The notes beneath the pieces were generated by a model. It was not told where the DNA came from and searched no databases. It saw nothing but the letters and a program-made list of their open reading frames with translations. Shown here piece after piece: positions 1-8,049 of a stretch of 64,000 nucleotides of DNA (position 1 is the first letter of the stretch; each line of letters starts with the position of its first letter). The DNA comes from Mycobacterium sp. D16Q14 (GTDB taxonomy: Bacteria > Actinomycetota > Actinomycetes > Mycobacteriales > Mycobacteriaceae), in assembly GCA_002013415.1 (NCBI GenBank), contig MAEX01000004.1, positions 62,001-126,000 of the forward strand. The letters are read 5' to 3'. The position numbers and the translations under genes were made by a program.

Positions 1-137
1 GAGATGAGTCACAGCATCTCGCGTGTGACGGTTATCATAGCTCCAAATCGCGATGCGCGAAAATTCACCCTGTGTGTACCTGGAAACCCCAGCTAGACCA
101 GCAAATTGGTGGAGTGCTGCGGCGTACCATCAGCGGC

Positions 138-884
138 ATGGCTTCTTGGGTAAATAACGTTCGCGATCAGATCTTGGGGCGACTCGAAGGCGGGCTCGCA
201 CCGGGAAAGTCGGCAATCGTCGGGGAGGGTGCCGCGCTGCCCGGGCGTACCACCCCGATTCGGATATCCGGCACGCACTTCGTCAACGGTCACGCAACCG
301 TGCCGCCCTTCCCGGAGGGGCTCGACACCGCGGTGTTTGGCGAGGGGTGCTTCTGGGGCGCTGAACGGGGCTTCTGGAAGGTTAACGGTGTCTATTCCAC
401 CGCCGTTGGATACGCCGGGGGCTACACGCCCAATCCGACCTATGAAGAGGTGTGCTCTGGGCAGACCGGGCACGCGGAGGTCGTGCTGGTGGTGTTCGAT
501 CCTCGTGAGGTGACCTACGGGCAGCTTCTGGTGCAGTTCTGGGAGAGCCACGATCCCACTCAGGGCATGCGGCAGGGCAACGATCGCGGCAGCCAATACC
601 GCTCGGCCATCTATGCGACGAGTGAGAGTCAGGCGACGCAGGCCGCCGAGAGCGCCACACGGTACGGGTCCGCACTTGCTGACGCCGGATACGGAGCGGT
701 CACCACGGAGATAGCTCCGTTGGACGGGCCGATCGATCATGCGTCGCGGCGCTTCTACTACGCCGAGGAGTATCACCAGCAGTACCTGGCCAAGAACCCA
801 AACGGATACTGCGGACTCGGCGGGACATCGGTTTCCTGCCCTATCGGACTGGATGTGCCACCCGGCGATCCAGCACAGGCGTGA
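138..884 (+). CDS. msrA: peptide-methionine (S)-S-oxide reductase MsrA
   Basis: Cytosolic repair enzyme that reduces methionine-S-sulfoxide in proteins. The GCFWGAE active-site motif (catalytic Cys) is about 70 residues from the chosen ATG, followed by the family signatures [30 protein letters not shown] and a C-terminal [15 protein letters not shown]. The reading frame is open further upstream to a GTG at 72, but the ATG at 138 gives 248 residues with the N-terminal extension typical of long actinobacterial MsrA proteins. It stands alone, with no msrB beside it. The only uncertainty is the start codon. Confidence 0.93.
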   Translation: MASWVNNVRDQILGRLEGGLAPGKSAIVGEGAALPGRTTPIRISGTHFVNGHATVPPFPEGLDTAVFGEGCFWGAERGFWKVNGVYSTAVGYAGGYTPNPTYEEVCSGQTGHAEVVLVVFDPREVTYGQLLVQFWESHDPTQGMRQGNDRGSQYRSAIYATSESQATQAAESATRYGSALADAGYGAVTTEIAPLDGPIDHASRRFYYAEEYHQQYLAKNPNGYCGLGGTSVSCPIGLDVPPGDPAQA

Positions 885-1014
885 GCTATCCCACGGCGGT
901 GACTATGAATTCGCTAACTATGCGCAGGCAGTGCTACGGTTCCCCGTCGCCAGCCCTGCTGAGCGCCTCTACGAAGTCCTGGCCAGCGCAAATACAAATG
1001 AGCAGCCTGTGGTT

Positions 1015-1044
1015 TGTGGATCAACCTGTGGATACTGTGGATAA
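1015..1044 (+). promoter_or_regulatory. cluster of three DnaA-box-like 9-mers
   Basis: Three near-identical 9-mers follow each other in the msrA-rhodanese gap: TGTGGATCA (1015), TGTGGATAC (1027) and TGTGGATAA (1036). The last is the exact complement of the classical DnaA box TTATCCACA and the others differ by one base. The 244-base gap otherwise shows no convincing gene. Whether DnaA binds here is inference. Confidence 0.5.
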
Positions 1045-1128
1045 GCCGACATTGCCGTGGCGTACGTCACACTGCGAGAAGTTGCAGGCACAGCAGCCGC
1101 CACCCCAATTGAGCGACAGGAATGGACG

Positions 1129-1455
1129 ATGACTTTCCCCTCGGGCGATGAAGTCCCTCAGGTCGGCATCGATGAGATCTCGGCCGCGTTTGATCTTGGT
1201 GTCAAGTTGCTTGACGTCCGCGAGGATGACGAGTGGGCAGCCGGGCATATCGACGGCGCGCAACATATACCGCTCGGCGATGTGCCCTCCCGGATGGACG
1301 AGCTCGATCCTGATGCGCCGTTGTGGGTGATCTGCCATGCGGGCGGGCGATCTCAGCGCGCCGCCGCCTACCTGAATCGCAACGGATTCGATGTCAGCAA
1401 CGTCTCTGGCGGCATGCTGGCCTGGGTACAGGCAGGTAAACCGACGATCAGCTGA
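1129..1455 (+). CDS. rhodanese-like domain protein
   Basis: Single-domain rhodanese of 108 residues, a likely cytosolic sulfurtransferase or persulfide carrier. Typical features are DVREDDEWAAGHIDGAQHIPLG in two short blocks and the catalytic loop CHAGGRSQRAAAYL with the persulfide-forming Cys. The ATG at 1129 is preceded by a purine-rich GACAGGA; the open frame extends upstream to 1057 but that stretch is not domain-like. It lies between msrA and the DUF4328 gene, all on the same strand. The physiological sulfur acceptor cannot be read from the sequence. Confidence 0.9.
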   Translation: MTFPSGDEVPQVGIDEISAAFDLGVKLLDVREDDEWAAGHIDGAQHIPLGDVPSRMDELDPDAPLWVICHAGGRSQRAAAYLNRNGFDVSNVSGGMLAWVQAGKPTIS

Positions 1456-1536
1456 GTTCCTGGCGACCTCCCTCTCAGGTTGGTGCCAGTGCACTGCTCG
1501 CTGCAGGTTGCGCCCTCAGGCCGTTACGCTGGACGA

Positions 1537-2700
1537 ATGATCCAGGTGTGCTCCCGCTGCGGTACCCAGTGGAACGTGCGTGAGCAGCGTCGATACTGGT
1601 GCCCGCGGTGTCGGGGCACGTTGCTTGACCCGGGGATGACGGCCTCGCCGCGTCCTTCCGCGCCGATGCCCCGTCCGCCCGCCGGAGCCCAGCCGCCGAC
1701 CGGCAAGTACTGGGTTCCGCCCACCGCACAGGGGCCTGTGGCAACGCCCGCCGGGCGTCCTCCGGCCCGTCCCACGCGGCTTCCCGCGGGATATCGATGG
1801 ATTGCCGTGCGTCCCGGCTCGCCCCCGACCCCGGCCCGCCGTCGGCGTCCGCTCGGGCCGACACCGCGTTACGGATACATCCCCCGCTGGGGTCTGGTAG
1901 ACCACATCGAACCGGCCGGGTCCTCACACCAAGGGATAGCCGGGGGTCATATCCCCAGCCGTGTGCTCGAGAGGCTCCTGCTGGCCACAATCATCACCCT
2001 GGCAATCGTTTCGTGTGCGCATTTTCTTCGATATGCGCTGATGGTGTACAACCGCGGGGCGCTGATTCCGCGCTCCGTCGCCAGCGCTTCGAACGGGCTA
2101 GTGCTCTTCAGTGTGGCGGTTGCCTTCGCGGTGATGGCCGCCACCGCGTGGTTCCTCACCGACTGGATGATCGAGCGGCGTGCTGAAACATACCGTGACC
2201 TGGGATTTGATGATCCACGGGCGCGGTGGGAGATCCGCGTGGGCTGTCTGGTGCCGATCGTGAATATCGTCGGCATACCCCTGCTGCTGCTCGAGCTCGC
2301 CAAGGTCGAAAACCGGTGGTATCGGCAGTACCGAAACATCGTGTGGTGGTCGATCCTCTGGGGAGTGACTTGGCTGCTGGTGCTCGTGACGTGGGTCGTC
2401 CGCGATCCGCTCACCGTGCAGGGCGTCGCCGACAACGCGCTGTTCACCACCCTCGATTACGCCGTCGCTGCGGTTGCGGCCTGGTCACTGCGGCGCGTAT
2501 ACAACGGCTTCACCGCTCCGGAGGGGCAGCACCGCTCGGTGCGCTGGCTGGCGGTGGAATCCCCGCAGGGGCCGGTACCCGTTGATGCCGATCGCCCGGA
2601 TATGCCGACGACACGCGGGGACAATTCCGGCGCTGCGGTTGAACCGACGGGGCAGGAACCGGCAGCATTGGAGCGTGACCGAGTCGCCGGAGCCTGGTGA
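1537..2700 (+). CDS. DUF4328-type membrane protein with N-terminal zinc ribbon
   Basis: 387 residues from the ATG at 1537. The N-terminus has two CxxC pairs (CSRCG and CPRCRG, residues about 4-25) forming a zinc ribbon, then a long Pro/Arg-rich linker and about five hydrophobic segments (residues 150-330) in the DUF4328 pattern. It corresponds by content and position to M. tuberculosis Rv3843c, next to glpQ1 (Rv3842c), and overlaps the glpQ1 start by 26 bases, so the two are probably translated together. Function unknown; the C-terminal 50 residues are polar and low-complexity. Confidence 0.8.
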   Translation: MIQVCSRCGTQWNVREQRRYWCPRCRGTLLDPGMTASPRPSAPMPRPPAGAQPPTGKYWVPPTAQGPVATPAGRPPARPTRLPAGYRWIAVRPGSPPTPARRRRPLGPTPRYGYIPRWGLVDHIEPAGSSHQGIAGGHIPSRVLERLLLATIITLAIVSCAHFLRYALMVYNRGALIPRSVASASNGLVLFSVAVAFAVMAATAWFLTDWMIERRAETYRDLGFDDPRARWEIRVGCLVPIVNIVGIPLLLLELAKVENRWYRQYRNIVWWSILWGVTWLLVLVTWVVRDPLTVQGVADNALFTTLDYAVAAVAAWSLRRVYNGFTAPEGQHRSVRWLAVESPQGPVPVDADRPDMPTTRGDNSGAAVEPTGQEPAALERDRVAGAW

Positions 2701-3547
2701 TGGGGCGGAGCCCCAGCTTGTGCAAGGAGCCGACGAGATAGACGGCAGGGCTAAACGACATCCGTTCGTCGTCGCGCATCGGGGTGCGTCGGCGGACCGG
2801 CCCGAGCACACCCTTGCCGCCTACGAGCTCGCTCTCGAAGAAGGCGCGGATGGGGTGGAATGCGATGTCCGTCTCACTCGGGACGGACAGCTCGTCTGCG
2901 TGCACGACCGCAGGGTGGATCGCACGTCGAACGGGACCGGGTTGGTCAGCGAAATGACACTGAGTCAGTTGCGCGCGTTGGACTTCGGCGGCTGGCATCC
3001 GGGCGGCGCTGAGGCCGGACCAGGCACCGGGCTGCTCACGTTGGAGGAGCTGGTCTCGCTCGTGCTCGACTGGAACCGCCGCCCGGTGAAACTATTCATC
3101 GAAACTAAGCACCCTGTGCGCTACGGGTCGCTGGTGGAAAACAAGGTGCTCGCTCTGCTGCACCGGTTCGGGATCGCCGCACCGGCATCGGCGGATATGT
3201 CGCGAGCAGTCGTCATGTCCTTCTCGGCTGCGGCGGTGTGGCGCATCCGTCGCGCGGCCCCCATGTTGCCGACAGTGCTACTGGGTGAGACGTCCCGGTA
3301 TTTAGGGGGCAGCGCTGCGACCACGGTGGGAGCCACCGCAGTGGGACCGTCCATCGCGACCCTGCGTGAGCATCCGGAGTTGGTCGACAGGGCGGCGGCT
3401 CAAGGACGGGCGACGTACTGCTGGACGGTCGACCACTACGAGGACGTCGAGTTCTGCCGAAGCATTGGCGTCGCCTGGATCGCGACCAACCATCCCGGTC
3501 GCACCAAATCGTGGCTACAGCGGGGCCTCACCGGTACGGCGTTGTAG
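2675..3547 (+). CDS. glpQ1: glycerophosphodiester phosphodiesterase GlpQ1
   Basis: Hydrolyses glycerophosphodiesters to glycerol-3-phosphate and an alcohol. The GDPD motifs are all present: VAHRGASADRPEHTLAAY at the N-terminus, EGADGVECDVRLTRDGQLVCVHD with the metal-binding Glu/Asp, a central FIETKHP, and a C-terminal TVD-then-GVAWIATNHPG. About 290 residues, family size. The GTG at 2675 is chosen because it starts just before the domain and gives a 26-base overlap with the upstream gene; the frame is open further upstream but would read through that gene's coding sequence. Closely matches M. tuberculosis Rv3842c from memory. Confidence 0.92.
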   Translation: MTESPEPGDGAEPQLVQGADEIDGRAKRHPFVVAHRGASADRPEHTLAAYELALEEGADGVECDVRLTRDGQLVCVHDRRVDRTSNGTGLVSEMTLSQLRALDFGGWHPGGAEAGPGTGLLTLEELVSLVLDWNRRPVKLFIETKHPVRYGSLVENKVLALLHRFGIAAPASADMSRAVVMSFSAAAVWRIRRAAPMLPTVLLGETSRYLGGSAATTVGATAVGPSIATLREHPELVDRAAAQGRATYCWTVDHYEDVEFCRSIGVAWIATNHPGRTKSWLQRGLTGTAL

Positions 3548-3599
3548 CCGAAACCACGCGTGCGGTGCGGAATCCCACCACAGGGCCCGAGTTCTCCGC

Positions 3600-4502
3600 T
3601 TAGGACAGATACGTCGCCGGCAGCGTCGCGGTAAGGAACCGGCGTTCCGCGAATTCCTGAGAGTATGGCGCCGGCTCGCCGTCCAACGGACGGTCATAGC
3701 GTTCCGCGAGTTCGTAACCGGTGGTTGTTCTTATCAGCCAGCCATGTCCCGACAGCCACTCCCCGGATAGGGTGCGTCCGTCGTTCACCGGGGAGAGCCC
3801 GTCGGCATGCAATGCGTTCGGGCCCAATGCATCACGGACGTCAGCCCACGGCTGACCAGAGGGCGCGATGCCATCGGTGTCGGTGGCGATACTGCTGCCG
3901 AGCGCCGACATCTCGATGACTCGCTCAAAGAGCGCGTCATGGCTGGGGCCGGGTAGGTGTGAGACAAGTGCCTCCGCGAGCCATGCGGTGGGCAGATCCG
4001 GATCGAAGTCCGCAGCGGTGAGGTCCGATTGCCAGGGGCCGCTGAGGAATGTTCCGACCTGTCGGCGCTCGGCCCGTGACTCCACGCCGCTATCGGCGAG
4101 CACTTCTTGCTTGAAGCTGAGTAGTTCGGGGTAGTCGACCTCGAAGACCGTGGTGCCCTCGGGCCAATCCAGCCGGTAGGCGCGAGTGTCTAGTCCGCCT
4201 GCCAACAGCACCACCTGGCGGGCGCCGGAACGCGTCGCCGCGAGGAGGGAATCGTCGTAATGCTTCGTCATGAGAGACCGACAATGCGCGACGAAGGATT
4301 TGTGGTCGCTGGTCGCGTCCGCAGCAACGGGGGAACCCGCTGGTTGCTGGTTCAGCAGTGCCAATGCGTAGGGCTCGCCCGATGCCTGTACCAGATGCTC
4401 GGCCCATGCATCGACAAACAAAGGATTAGCGCGAAGTGACTCGATGGCACGAGAAGCGGTGAGCGTCAGCTGAATGTGTCGGCCGCGGAACATCGGGTCC
4501 AC
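3600..4502 (-). CDS. class I SAM-dependent methyltransferase (PPM/TIGR00027-type)
   Basis: About 300 residues of the mycobacterial family of putative SAM methyltransferases related to leucine carboxyl methyltransferases. The diagnostic stretch is VVLLAGGLDTRAYRLDWP (SAM-binding glycine motif), followed by FEVDYPELLSFKQ with the acidic ribose ligand and PTAWLAEALVSHLP. The start is either the GTG at 4502 or the ATG at 4493; a purine-rich GAAAGGGGGG upstream fits the ATG better in spacing. The gene is convergent with glpQ1. The substrate cannot be inferred; these proteins are a large paralogous set in mycobacteria. Confidence 0.85.
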   Translation of the reverse strand: MDPMFRGRHIQLTLTASRAIESLRANPLFVDAWAEHLVQASGEPYALALLNQQPAGSPVAADATSDHKSFVAHCRSLMTKHYDDSLLAATRSGARQVVLLAGGLDTRAYRLDWPEGTTVFEVDYPELLSFKQEVLADSGVESRAERRQVGTFLSGPWQSDLTAADFDPDLPTAWLAEALVSHLPGPSHDALFERVIEMSALGSSIATDTDGIAPSGQPWADVRDALGPNALHADGLSPVNDGRTLSGEWLSGHGWLIRTTTGYELAERYDRPLDGEPAPYSQEFAERRFLTATLPATYLS

Positions 4503-4589
4503 TGCCCCCCTTTCGTCGCGTCGTCCCTGGAGATGGCAAATCAGGATCTGCTATTCAAGATTAGCCGACGGGGGTTCCGTGAAGTGGCG

Positions 4590-4667
4590 TGACGGGCTCG
4601 AAAACAATCTCTCCCCTGTCCTCGACCACGGCCGAGGACAGGGGAGAGATTGTTTTCGAGCCCGTCA
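4590..4667. terminator. 35-bp perfect inverted repeat behind bfrB (probable terminator hairpin)
   Basis: The arms 4590-4624 and 4633-4667 are exact reverse complements around an 8-base loop (ACCACGGC). The structure begins 6 bases after the stop codon of the ferritin gene. It would form a very stable transcript hairpin in either direction and also lies upstream of the methyltransferase. Ordinary mycobacterial terminators have much shorter stems, so it may have another role; see findings. Confidence 0.7.
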
Positions 4668-4673
4668 GGATGA

Positions 4674-5219
4674 CTACAGCGAGCCACCCGCGGCCGGGGG
4701 TGCGGTGGGATCGCTTGATACGACCGAGATCTCGCGCGCCACGAACTCCTCGAGGTCGAAGTAGTTGTCTCCGGCACGCTCGGCGACCGTGAGTAGCGTG
4801 TCCATGAGTGCGACCTCTTCCACTTGCTCCTTGAGGAACCACTGCATGAACTGCTCACCGATGTAGTCGCCCTCATCCCGGGCAGTACGGGCCAGCTCGG
4901 TGACCTGCTCGGTGACGGTCTGCTCCTGAGCTAGCGCCAGGGCCAGGGGCTCGCGCGGCGCGGTGAATCCGTTGGTCACCGTACCCACAGCGGGGATCTC
5001 CACGGTAACGCTCCGGTCGATGAGGTAACGCACGATCATCATGGCGTGATTACGTTCTTCGACCGCCTGCTTGTAGAAATGCGCGGCGAGCTGTGGAAGG
5101 TCGGCATCATCGAAATACGCGGCAATTGCAATGTATTGCTGCGACGCGGTGAACTCGTGGCCGATCTGGTCATGAAGGAGCGCATTGAATTTGGTCTTGG
5201 GGGTGTCGGTCGCGGACAT
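4674..5219 (-). CDS. bfrB: BfrB-type (non-haem) ferritin, copy 1
   Basis: Iron-storage ferritin of 181 residues forming a 24-subunit shell. Ferroxidase residues are visible: Glu in GHEFTASQQYIAIAAYFD, EERNH with the second Glu/His pair, and a C-terminal QVEEVALMDTLL helix. The C-terminal tail (EEFVAREISV then PPAAGGSL) is the extended form of mycobacterial BfrB. The ATG at 5219 is preferred over upstream in-frame starts because homologous copy 2 begins at a similar point. Two IdeR-like boxes lie upstream and a long hairpin follows the stop. In M. tuberculosis IdeR with iron activates bfrB, which fits this layout. Confidence 0.92.
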   Translation of the reverse strand: MSATDTPKTKFNALLHDQIGHEFTASQQYIAIAAYFDDADLPQLAAHFYKQAVEERNHAMMIVRYLIDRSVTVEIPAVGTVTNGFTAPREPLALALAQEQTVTEQVTELARTARDEGDYIGEQFMQWFLKEQVEEVALMDTLLTVAERAGDNYFDLEEFVAREISVVSSDPTAPPAAGGSL

Positions 5220-5271
5220 GAATTCGACAATAGACCAGGTCAGGGCCATTGTCAGCCAAGGCCAACCTTAA

Positions 5272-5290
5272 TGAGGTTATCGTCACCTAA
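5272..5290 (-). promoter_or_regulatory. IdeR-like iron box upstream of bfrB
   Basis: Read on the minus strand the site is TTAGGTGACGATAACCTCA, matching 15 of 19 positions of the remembered consensus TTAGGTTAGGCTAACCTAA. It lies 53 bases upstream of the ferritin start. Its position agrees with the known IdeR-dependent activation of bfrB in M. tuberculosis, where several boxes sit in tandem. Confidence 0.6.
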
Positions 5291-5328
5291 GTACTGGTTG
5301 AATATTACGCAAGCTAATTGGCTTATTC

Positions 5329-5347
5329 TTAACTTAGCCAAAGTTAA
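5329..5347 (-). promoter_or_regulatory. second IdeR-like box upstream of bfrB
   Basis: TTAACTTAGCCAAAGTTAA (plus-strand reading) is a dyad with TTAACTT/AAGTTAA arms and matches 13 of 19 consensus IdeR positions. It is 39 bases upstream of the first box, so the two could be bound cooperatively. The whole 5220-5391 gap is noticeably AT-rich compared with its surroundings. Confidence 0.5.
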
Positions 5348-5391
5348 TGTACGCGCACCCCTAATTGGGAATCGCAGTGCGCAAAATTGAT

Positions 5392-5949
5392 TTAGAGTGC
5401 GCCGCCGGCTGCAGGGGGCGCCGTCGCATCCTGGCCGACGGGGCGGTTGAGTTCGCGCTCCACAAAGTTCTCCAGATCGAACAGGTCGTGATCAGCGCGG
5501 TCGACGACCGTGAGCAGCGTGTCCATGAGGGCGACCTCCTCGACTTGCTCCTTGAGGAACCACTGCATGAACTGCTCGCCGTAGTAATCACCTGAAGACC
5601 GGGCCGACCGAGCGAGTTCGGTGACCTGATCGGTCACGCGCTTTTCCTGTTCGAGGGCTAGGGCGATCGGTGCGCGCGCGTCCGCGAATTCGTTGATGAC
5701 GGGGTCGACGCCGGGGATGGAGATGGCGACGTTCTTGTCGATCAGGTAGCGGATGATCATCATCGCGTGATTGCGCTCCTCGACCGCCTGCGCGTAGAAG
5801 CGCTTGGCCAGCTGCGGCAGATCGGCATCGTCGTAGTAGACCGCGATGGCGATGTACTGCTGCGAGGCCGTGAACTCATTGCGGATCTGATCACGCAACA
5901 GTTCGAGGAATGGCGAGGATGCGCGCGCATGGAGATCGGTGGTAGCCAC
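5392..5949 (-). CDS. BfrB-type ferritin, copy 2
   Basis: 185-residue non-haem ferritin, highly similar by eye to the downstream copy: RNEFTASQQYIAIAVYYDDADLPQL, EERNHAMMIIRYLID, and QFMQWFLKEQVEEVALMDTLL are shared almost unchanged, and the tail ends PPAAGGAL. Ferroxidase Glu, His and the helix-D Glu are present. It starts at a GTG 18 bases after the stop of the LCP gene, so it is probably read from that transcript rather than from the IdeR-box promoter that lies behind it. Most likely a tandem duplicate of bfrB that is under different control. Confidence 0.9.
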   Translation of the reverse strand: MATTDLHARASSPFLELLRDQIRNEFTASQQYIAIAVYYDDADLPQLAKRFYAQAVEERNHAMMIIRYLIDKNVAISIPGVDPVINEFADARAPIALALEQEKRVTDQVTELARSARSSGDYYGEQFMQWFLKEQVEEVALMDTLLTVVDRADHDLFDLENFVERELNRPVGQDATAPPAAGGAL

Positions 5950-5967
5950 ATCGAAAAGCCTAGTGCG

Positions 5968-7200
5968 TCAAGGGGTCGCTGTGGCCGGGTCGGGCAAGAG
6001 GTCTGCGGGAACTTGTCGACCGGTGCGTAGCGCCTCGAAGAGCCGTCCGGAGGCGTCCTCATCCCAGGTGACGATGTCTCCCGCCCAGTTCGAGGAGAAC
6101 GAGCCGATAGGCATGGTGAGGTTCTGCACGGAACCCGATAGGGCCAGCCCCAATTGGGCCAGATTCCAGCTGTGATCGCCTTGCGCGATGGTGATGGCAT
6201 CGGAGGTGGATGTGGCGAGGGGATACCAGCGGAACGGGTTGGTCCAGACCGCCGGACTGCTTACTCGGTGAAGCAGTGCGGACATGAACGCCCGTTGGTG
6301 TGTCATGCGATCCAGGTCGGCGCGAGGCGTAGCCCGGCTGCGCACGTATCCCAGTGCGTCGGGCCCGTTGAGTGTCTGGCACTCGGCCGCCAGGCTGATT
6401 CCGGCCAATGGATCGTCGATCGGCTCGTCGAGGCAGATCGCGACGCCGCCGATGGCATCGACTACCGAGGCGAATCCACCGAATCCGATTTCCGCGTAGT
6501 GGTCGATGCGCAGCCCGGTGGCCTGTTCGACGGTCTGGGTGAGCAACGATGGCCCGCCCAGCGTAAACGCGGCGTTGATCTTGTCACTTCCGTAGCCGGG
6601 GATGGGGACATACGAATCACGCGGAAGGGACACCATGGTGGCCGGCCCGCCGTTGTAGAACGCGGGTATGTGCACCAGCAGGATTGTGTCGGTGCGGCCG
6701 TCTCCGGTGTCTCCGCCGGTGGCGAGCTCTGCTTCCTGTTCCGGGCTGAGGGCCTGGCGGCTATCTGAGCCGACCAGAAGCCAATTGGTGCCACTACCGG
6801 CCGAGGGGCGTTCCGGATAGTTGGTGAGCGCGTCCACGCGATGTAGCCGCCCGTCGATCCAGAACGCCGTGCCAATGATGGTGCAGAACCCAAGGAGGAC
6901 AAGGGTCGTCGCGAGAACGAAGGTGCGCCGTATCCAGGTGCCCCATCGCCGGGTGCGTCGTGGACGCGAGGGTGGTGGTTTGGCTGGTGGTGCCGGACGA
7001 CGCGGTCGTGGATCGCGGGAAGACGGCCTCGGTGGCGGTGGTTGCTCGCGGCGCGGCGGCGGGAGGTTCGGGCGGCGCGGCGGGTTACCGCGCGCCGGAG
7101 GAGGTGGCTGGTGCAGGTGCCGGCGGATGACCTCGCTGTCCTCCCGGCTCTTCCGTTGACGGGGACGCCGTCCACGGAAGGGGATAGTGGGCTCGGTCAT
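5968..7200 (-). CDS. LytR-CpsA-Psr (LCP) family cell-wall ligase
   Basis: 410 residues: a Pro/Arg-rich cytosolic N-terminus (residues 1-85), one membrane anchor (about 92-112), then an extracytoplasmic LCP domain. LCP motifs are NWLLVGSDSR, GDGRTDTILLVHI, MVSLPRDSYVPIPGYGSDKINAAF and the RSRATPRADLDRMTHQRAF block with conserved Arg/Asp residues. In mycobacteria LCP proteins attach arabinogalactan to peptidoglycan from decaprenyl-linked precursors. Located directly upstream of ferritin copy 2 (18-base gap). Which of the several mycobacterial Lcp paralogues this matches I cannot say. Confidence 0.88.
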   Translation of the reverse strand: MTEPTIPFRGRRPRQRKSREDSEVIRRHLHQPPPPARGNPPRRPNLPPPRREQPPPPRPSSRDPRPRRPAPPAKPPPSRPRRTRRWGTWIRRTFVLATTLVLLGFCTIIGTAFWIDGRLHRVDALTNYPERPSAGSGTNWLLVGSDSRQALSPEQEAELATGGDTGDGRTDTILLVHIPAFYNGGPATMVSLPRDSYVPIPGYGSDKINAAFTLGGPSLLTQTVEQATGLRIDHYAEIGFGGFASVVDAIGGVAICLDEPIDDPLAGISLAAECQTLNGPDALGYVRSRATPRADLDRMTHQRAFMSALLHRVSSPAVWTNPFRWYPLATSTSDAITIAQGDHSWNLAQLGLALSGSVQNLTMPIGSFSSNWAGDIVTWDEDASGRLFEALRTGRQVPADLLPDPATATP

Positions 7201-7223
7201 CCTGCGCGTCCCATGAGATCAGG

Positions 7224-7961
7224 CTAATGGAGCCAGACCAGGTGATCACGGAGCAACGCGAACCCGACGAAGGCGACGGTGTCGATCACGCCATGGCCGA
7301 CGACCAGCGGCCATAGTCGTCCGGTGCGGTGCCAGACGTATCCGAAGACCAGACCCATCGCCAGGTTTCCGATACCGGCCGAGAAACCTTGATAGAGGTG
7401 GTAGCAACCGCGTAGTAGCGCCGAGGACACGATGGCGGCGGTCGTTCCGTAGCCCAGTTGCCGCAGTCGTGTCTGTAGGTAGGCGACGACAACGACCTCC
7501 TCGGCCCAGCCATTCGCGAATGCGGACAGCACCAGCACCGGCAGCCGCCACCAGGTGTCATCGAGGGAGGCGGGAATGACCTGAACGCTCAAGCCCATCC
7601 AGCGCGCGCCGACGTACAGCGCCAGGCCCGGCAGCCCGATAAGCGCCGCCAATCCGAGTGCACCCAAGCTGTCGGGCCGCCAGCGCCAGCGGCCAAGCCC
7701 GATCGAAGACGGACTGAAACCGCTGCGCCACAACAGATATATCGCGAGTGCGCCCCAGGCCACCAGCCGTGTGATCGACACCAGGTTCAATCCCAGGTCG
7801 ATCAGGCTGAGCTCAGCGCGGCGCGGATTGAGCGCTACGGTCTGGCCGGCAAGCCCGGCCAGGACGGCAGACGTGAACTGCAGGATTGCGCTGACCGCGC
7901 TCATCCCGAAGCTGATGGCGAGCACGATCCAGATCTCGATGCGGATGGTGCTCGGTGTCAT
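7224..7961 (-). CDS. CPBP-family intramembrane metalloprotease (CAAX protease-like)
   Basis: 245 residues from the ATG at 7961, with about seven hydrophobic segments. The family's three motifs are present: WAEEVVVVAYLQTR (EExxxR), HLYQG in the next helix, and GHGVIDT near the C-terminus, giving the Glu/His metal site. The open frame continues to 8060, but this would overlap the divergent hydrolase gene and that part is not membrane-like. Its stop is 23 bases before the LCP gene start on the same strand, so the two may be co-transcribed. Substrate unknown; some bacterial members act on prenylated or secreted peptides. Confidence 0.85.
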   Translation of the reverse strand: MTPSTIRIEIWIVLAISFGMSAVSAILQFTSAVLAGLAGQTVALNPRRAELSLIDLGLNLVSITRLVAWGALAIYLLWRSGFSPSSIGLGRWRWRPDSLGALGLAALIGLPGLALYVGARWMGLSVQVIPASLDDTWWRLPVLVLSAFANGWAEEVVVVAYLQTRLRQLGYGTTAAIVSSALLRGCYHLYQGFSAGIGNLAMGLVFGYVWHRTGRLWPLVVGHGVIDTVAFVGFALLRDHLVWLH

Positions 7962-8049
7962 GTCTGGTGAGCCGCATACACGAAGAGGTGAAGACTCCGA
8001 TTCTGCCACGGCGCCCATTGTGGCTGGTATTGGTGGAAGAGTGTCCGAT

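Noticed and set aside
881..1132. 83-residue frame between msrA and the rhodanese gene
   Set aside because: No motif, overlaps the DnaA-box cluster and the rhodanese start; codon pattern not convincing.
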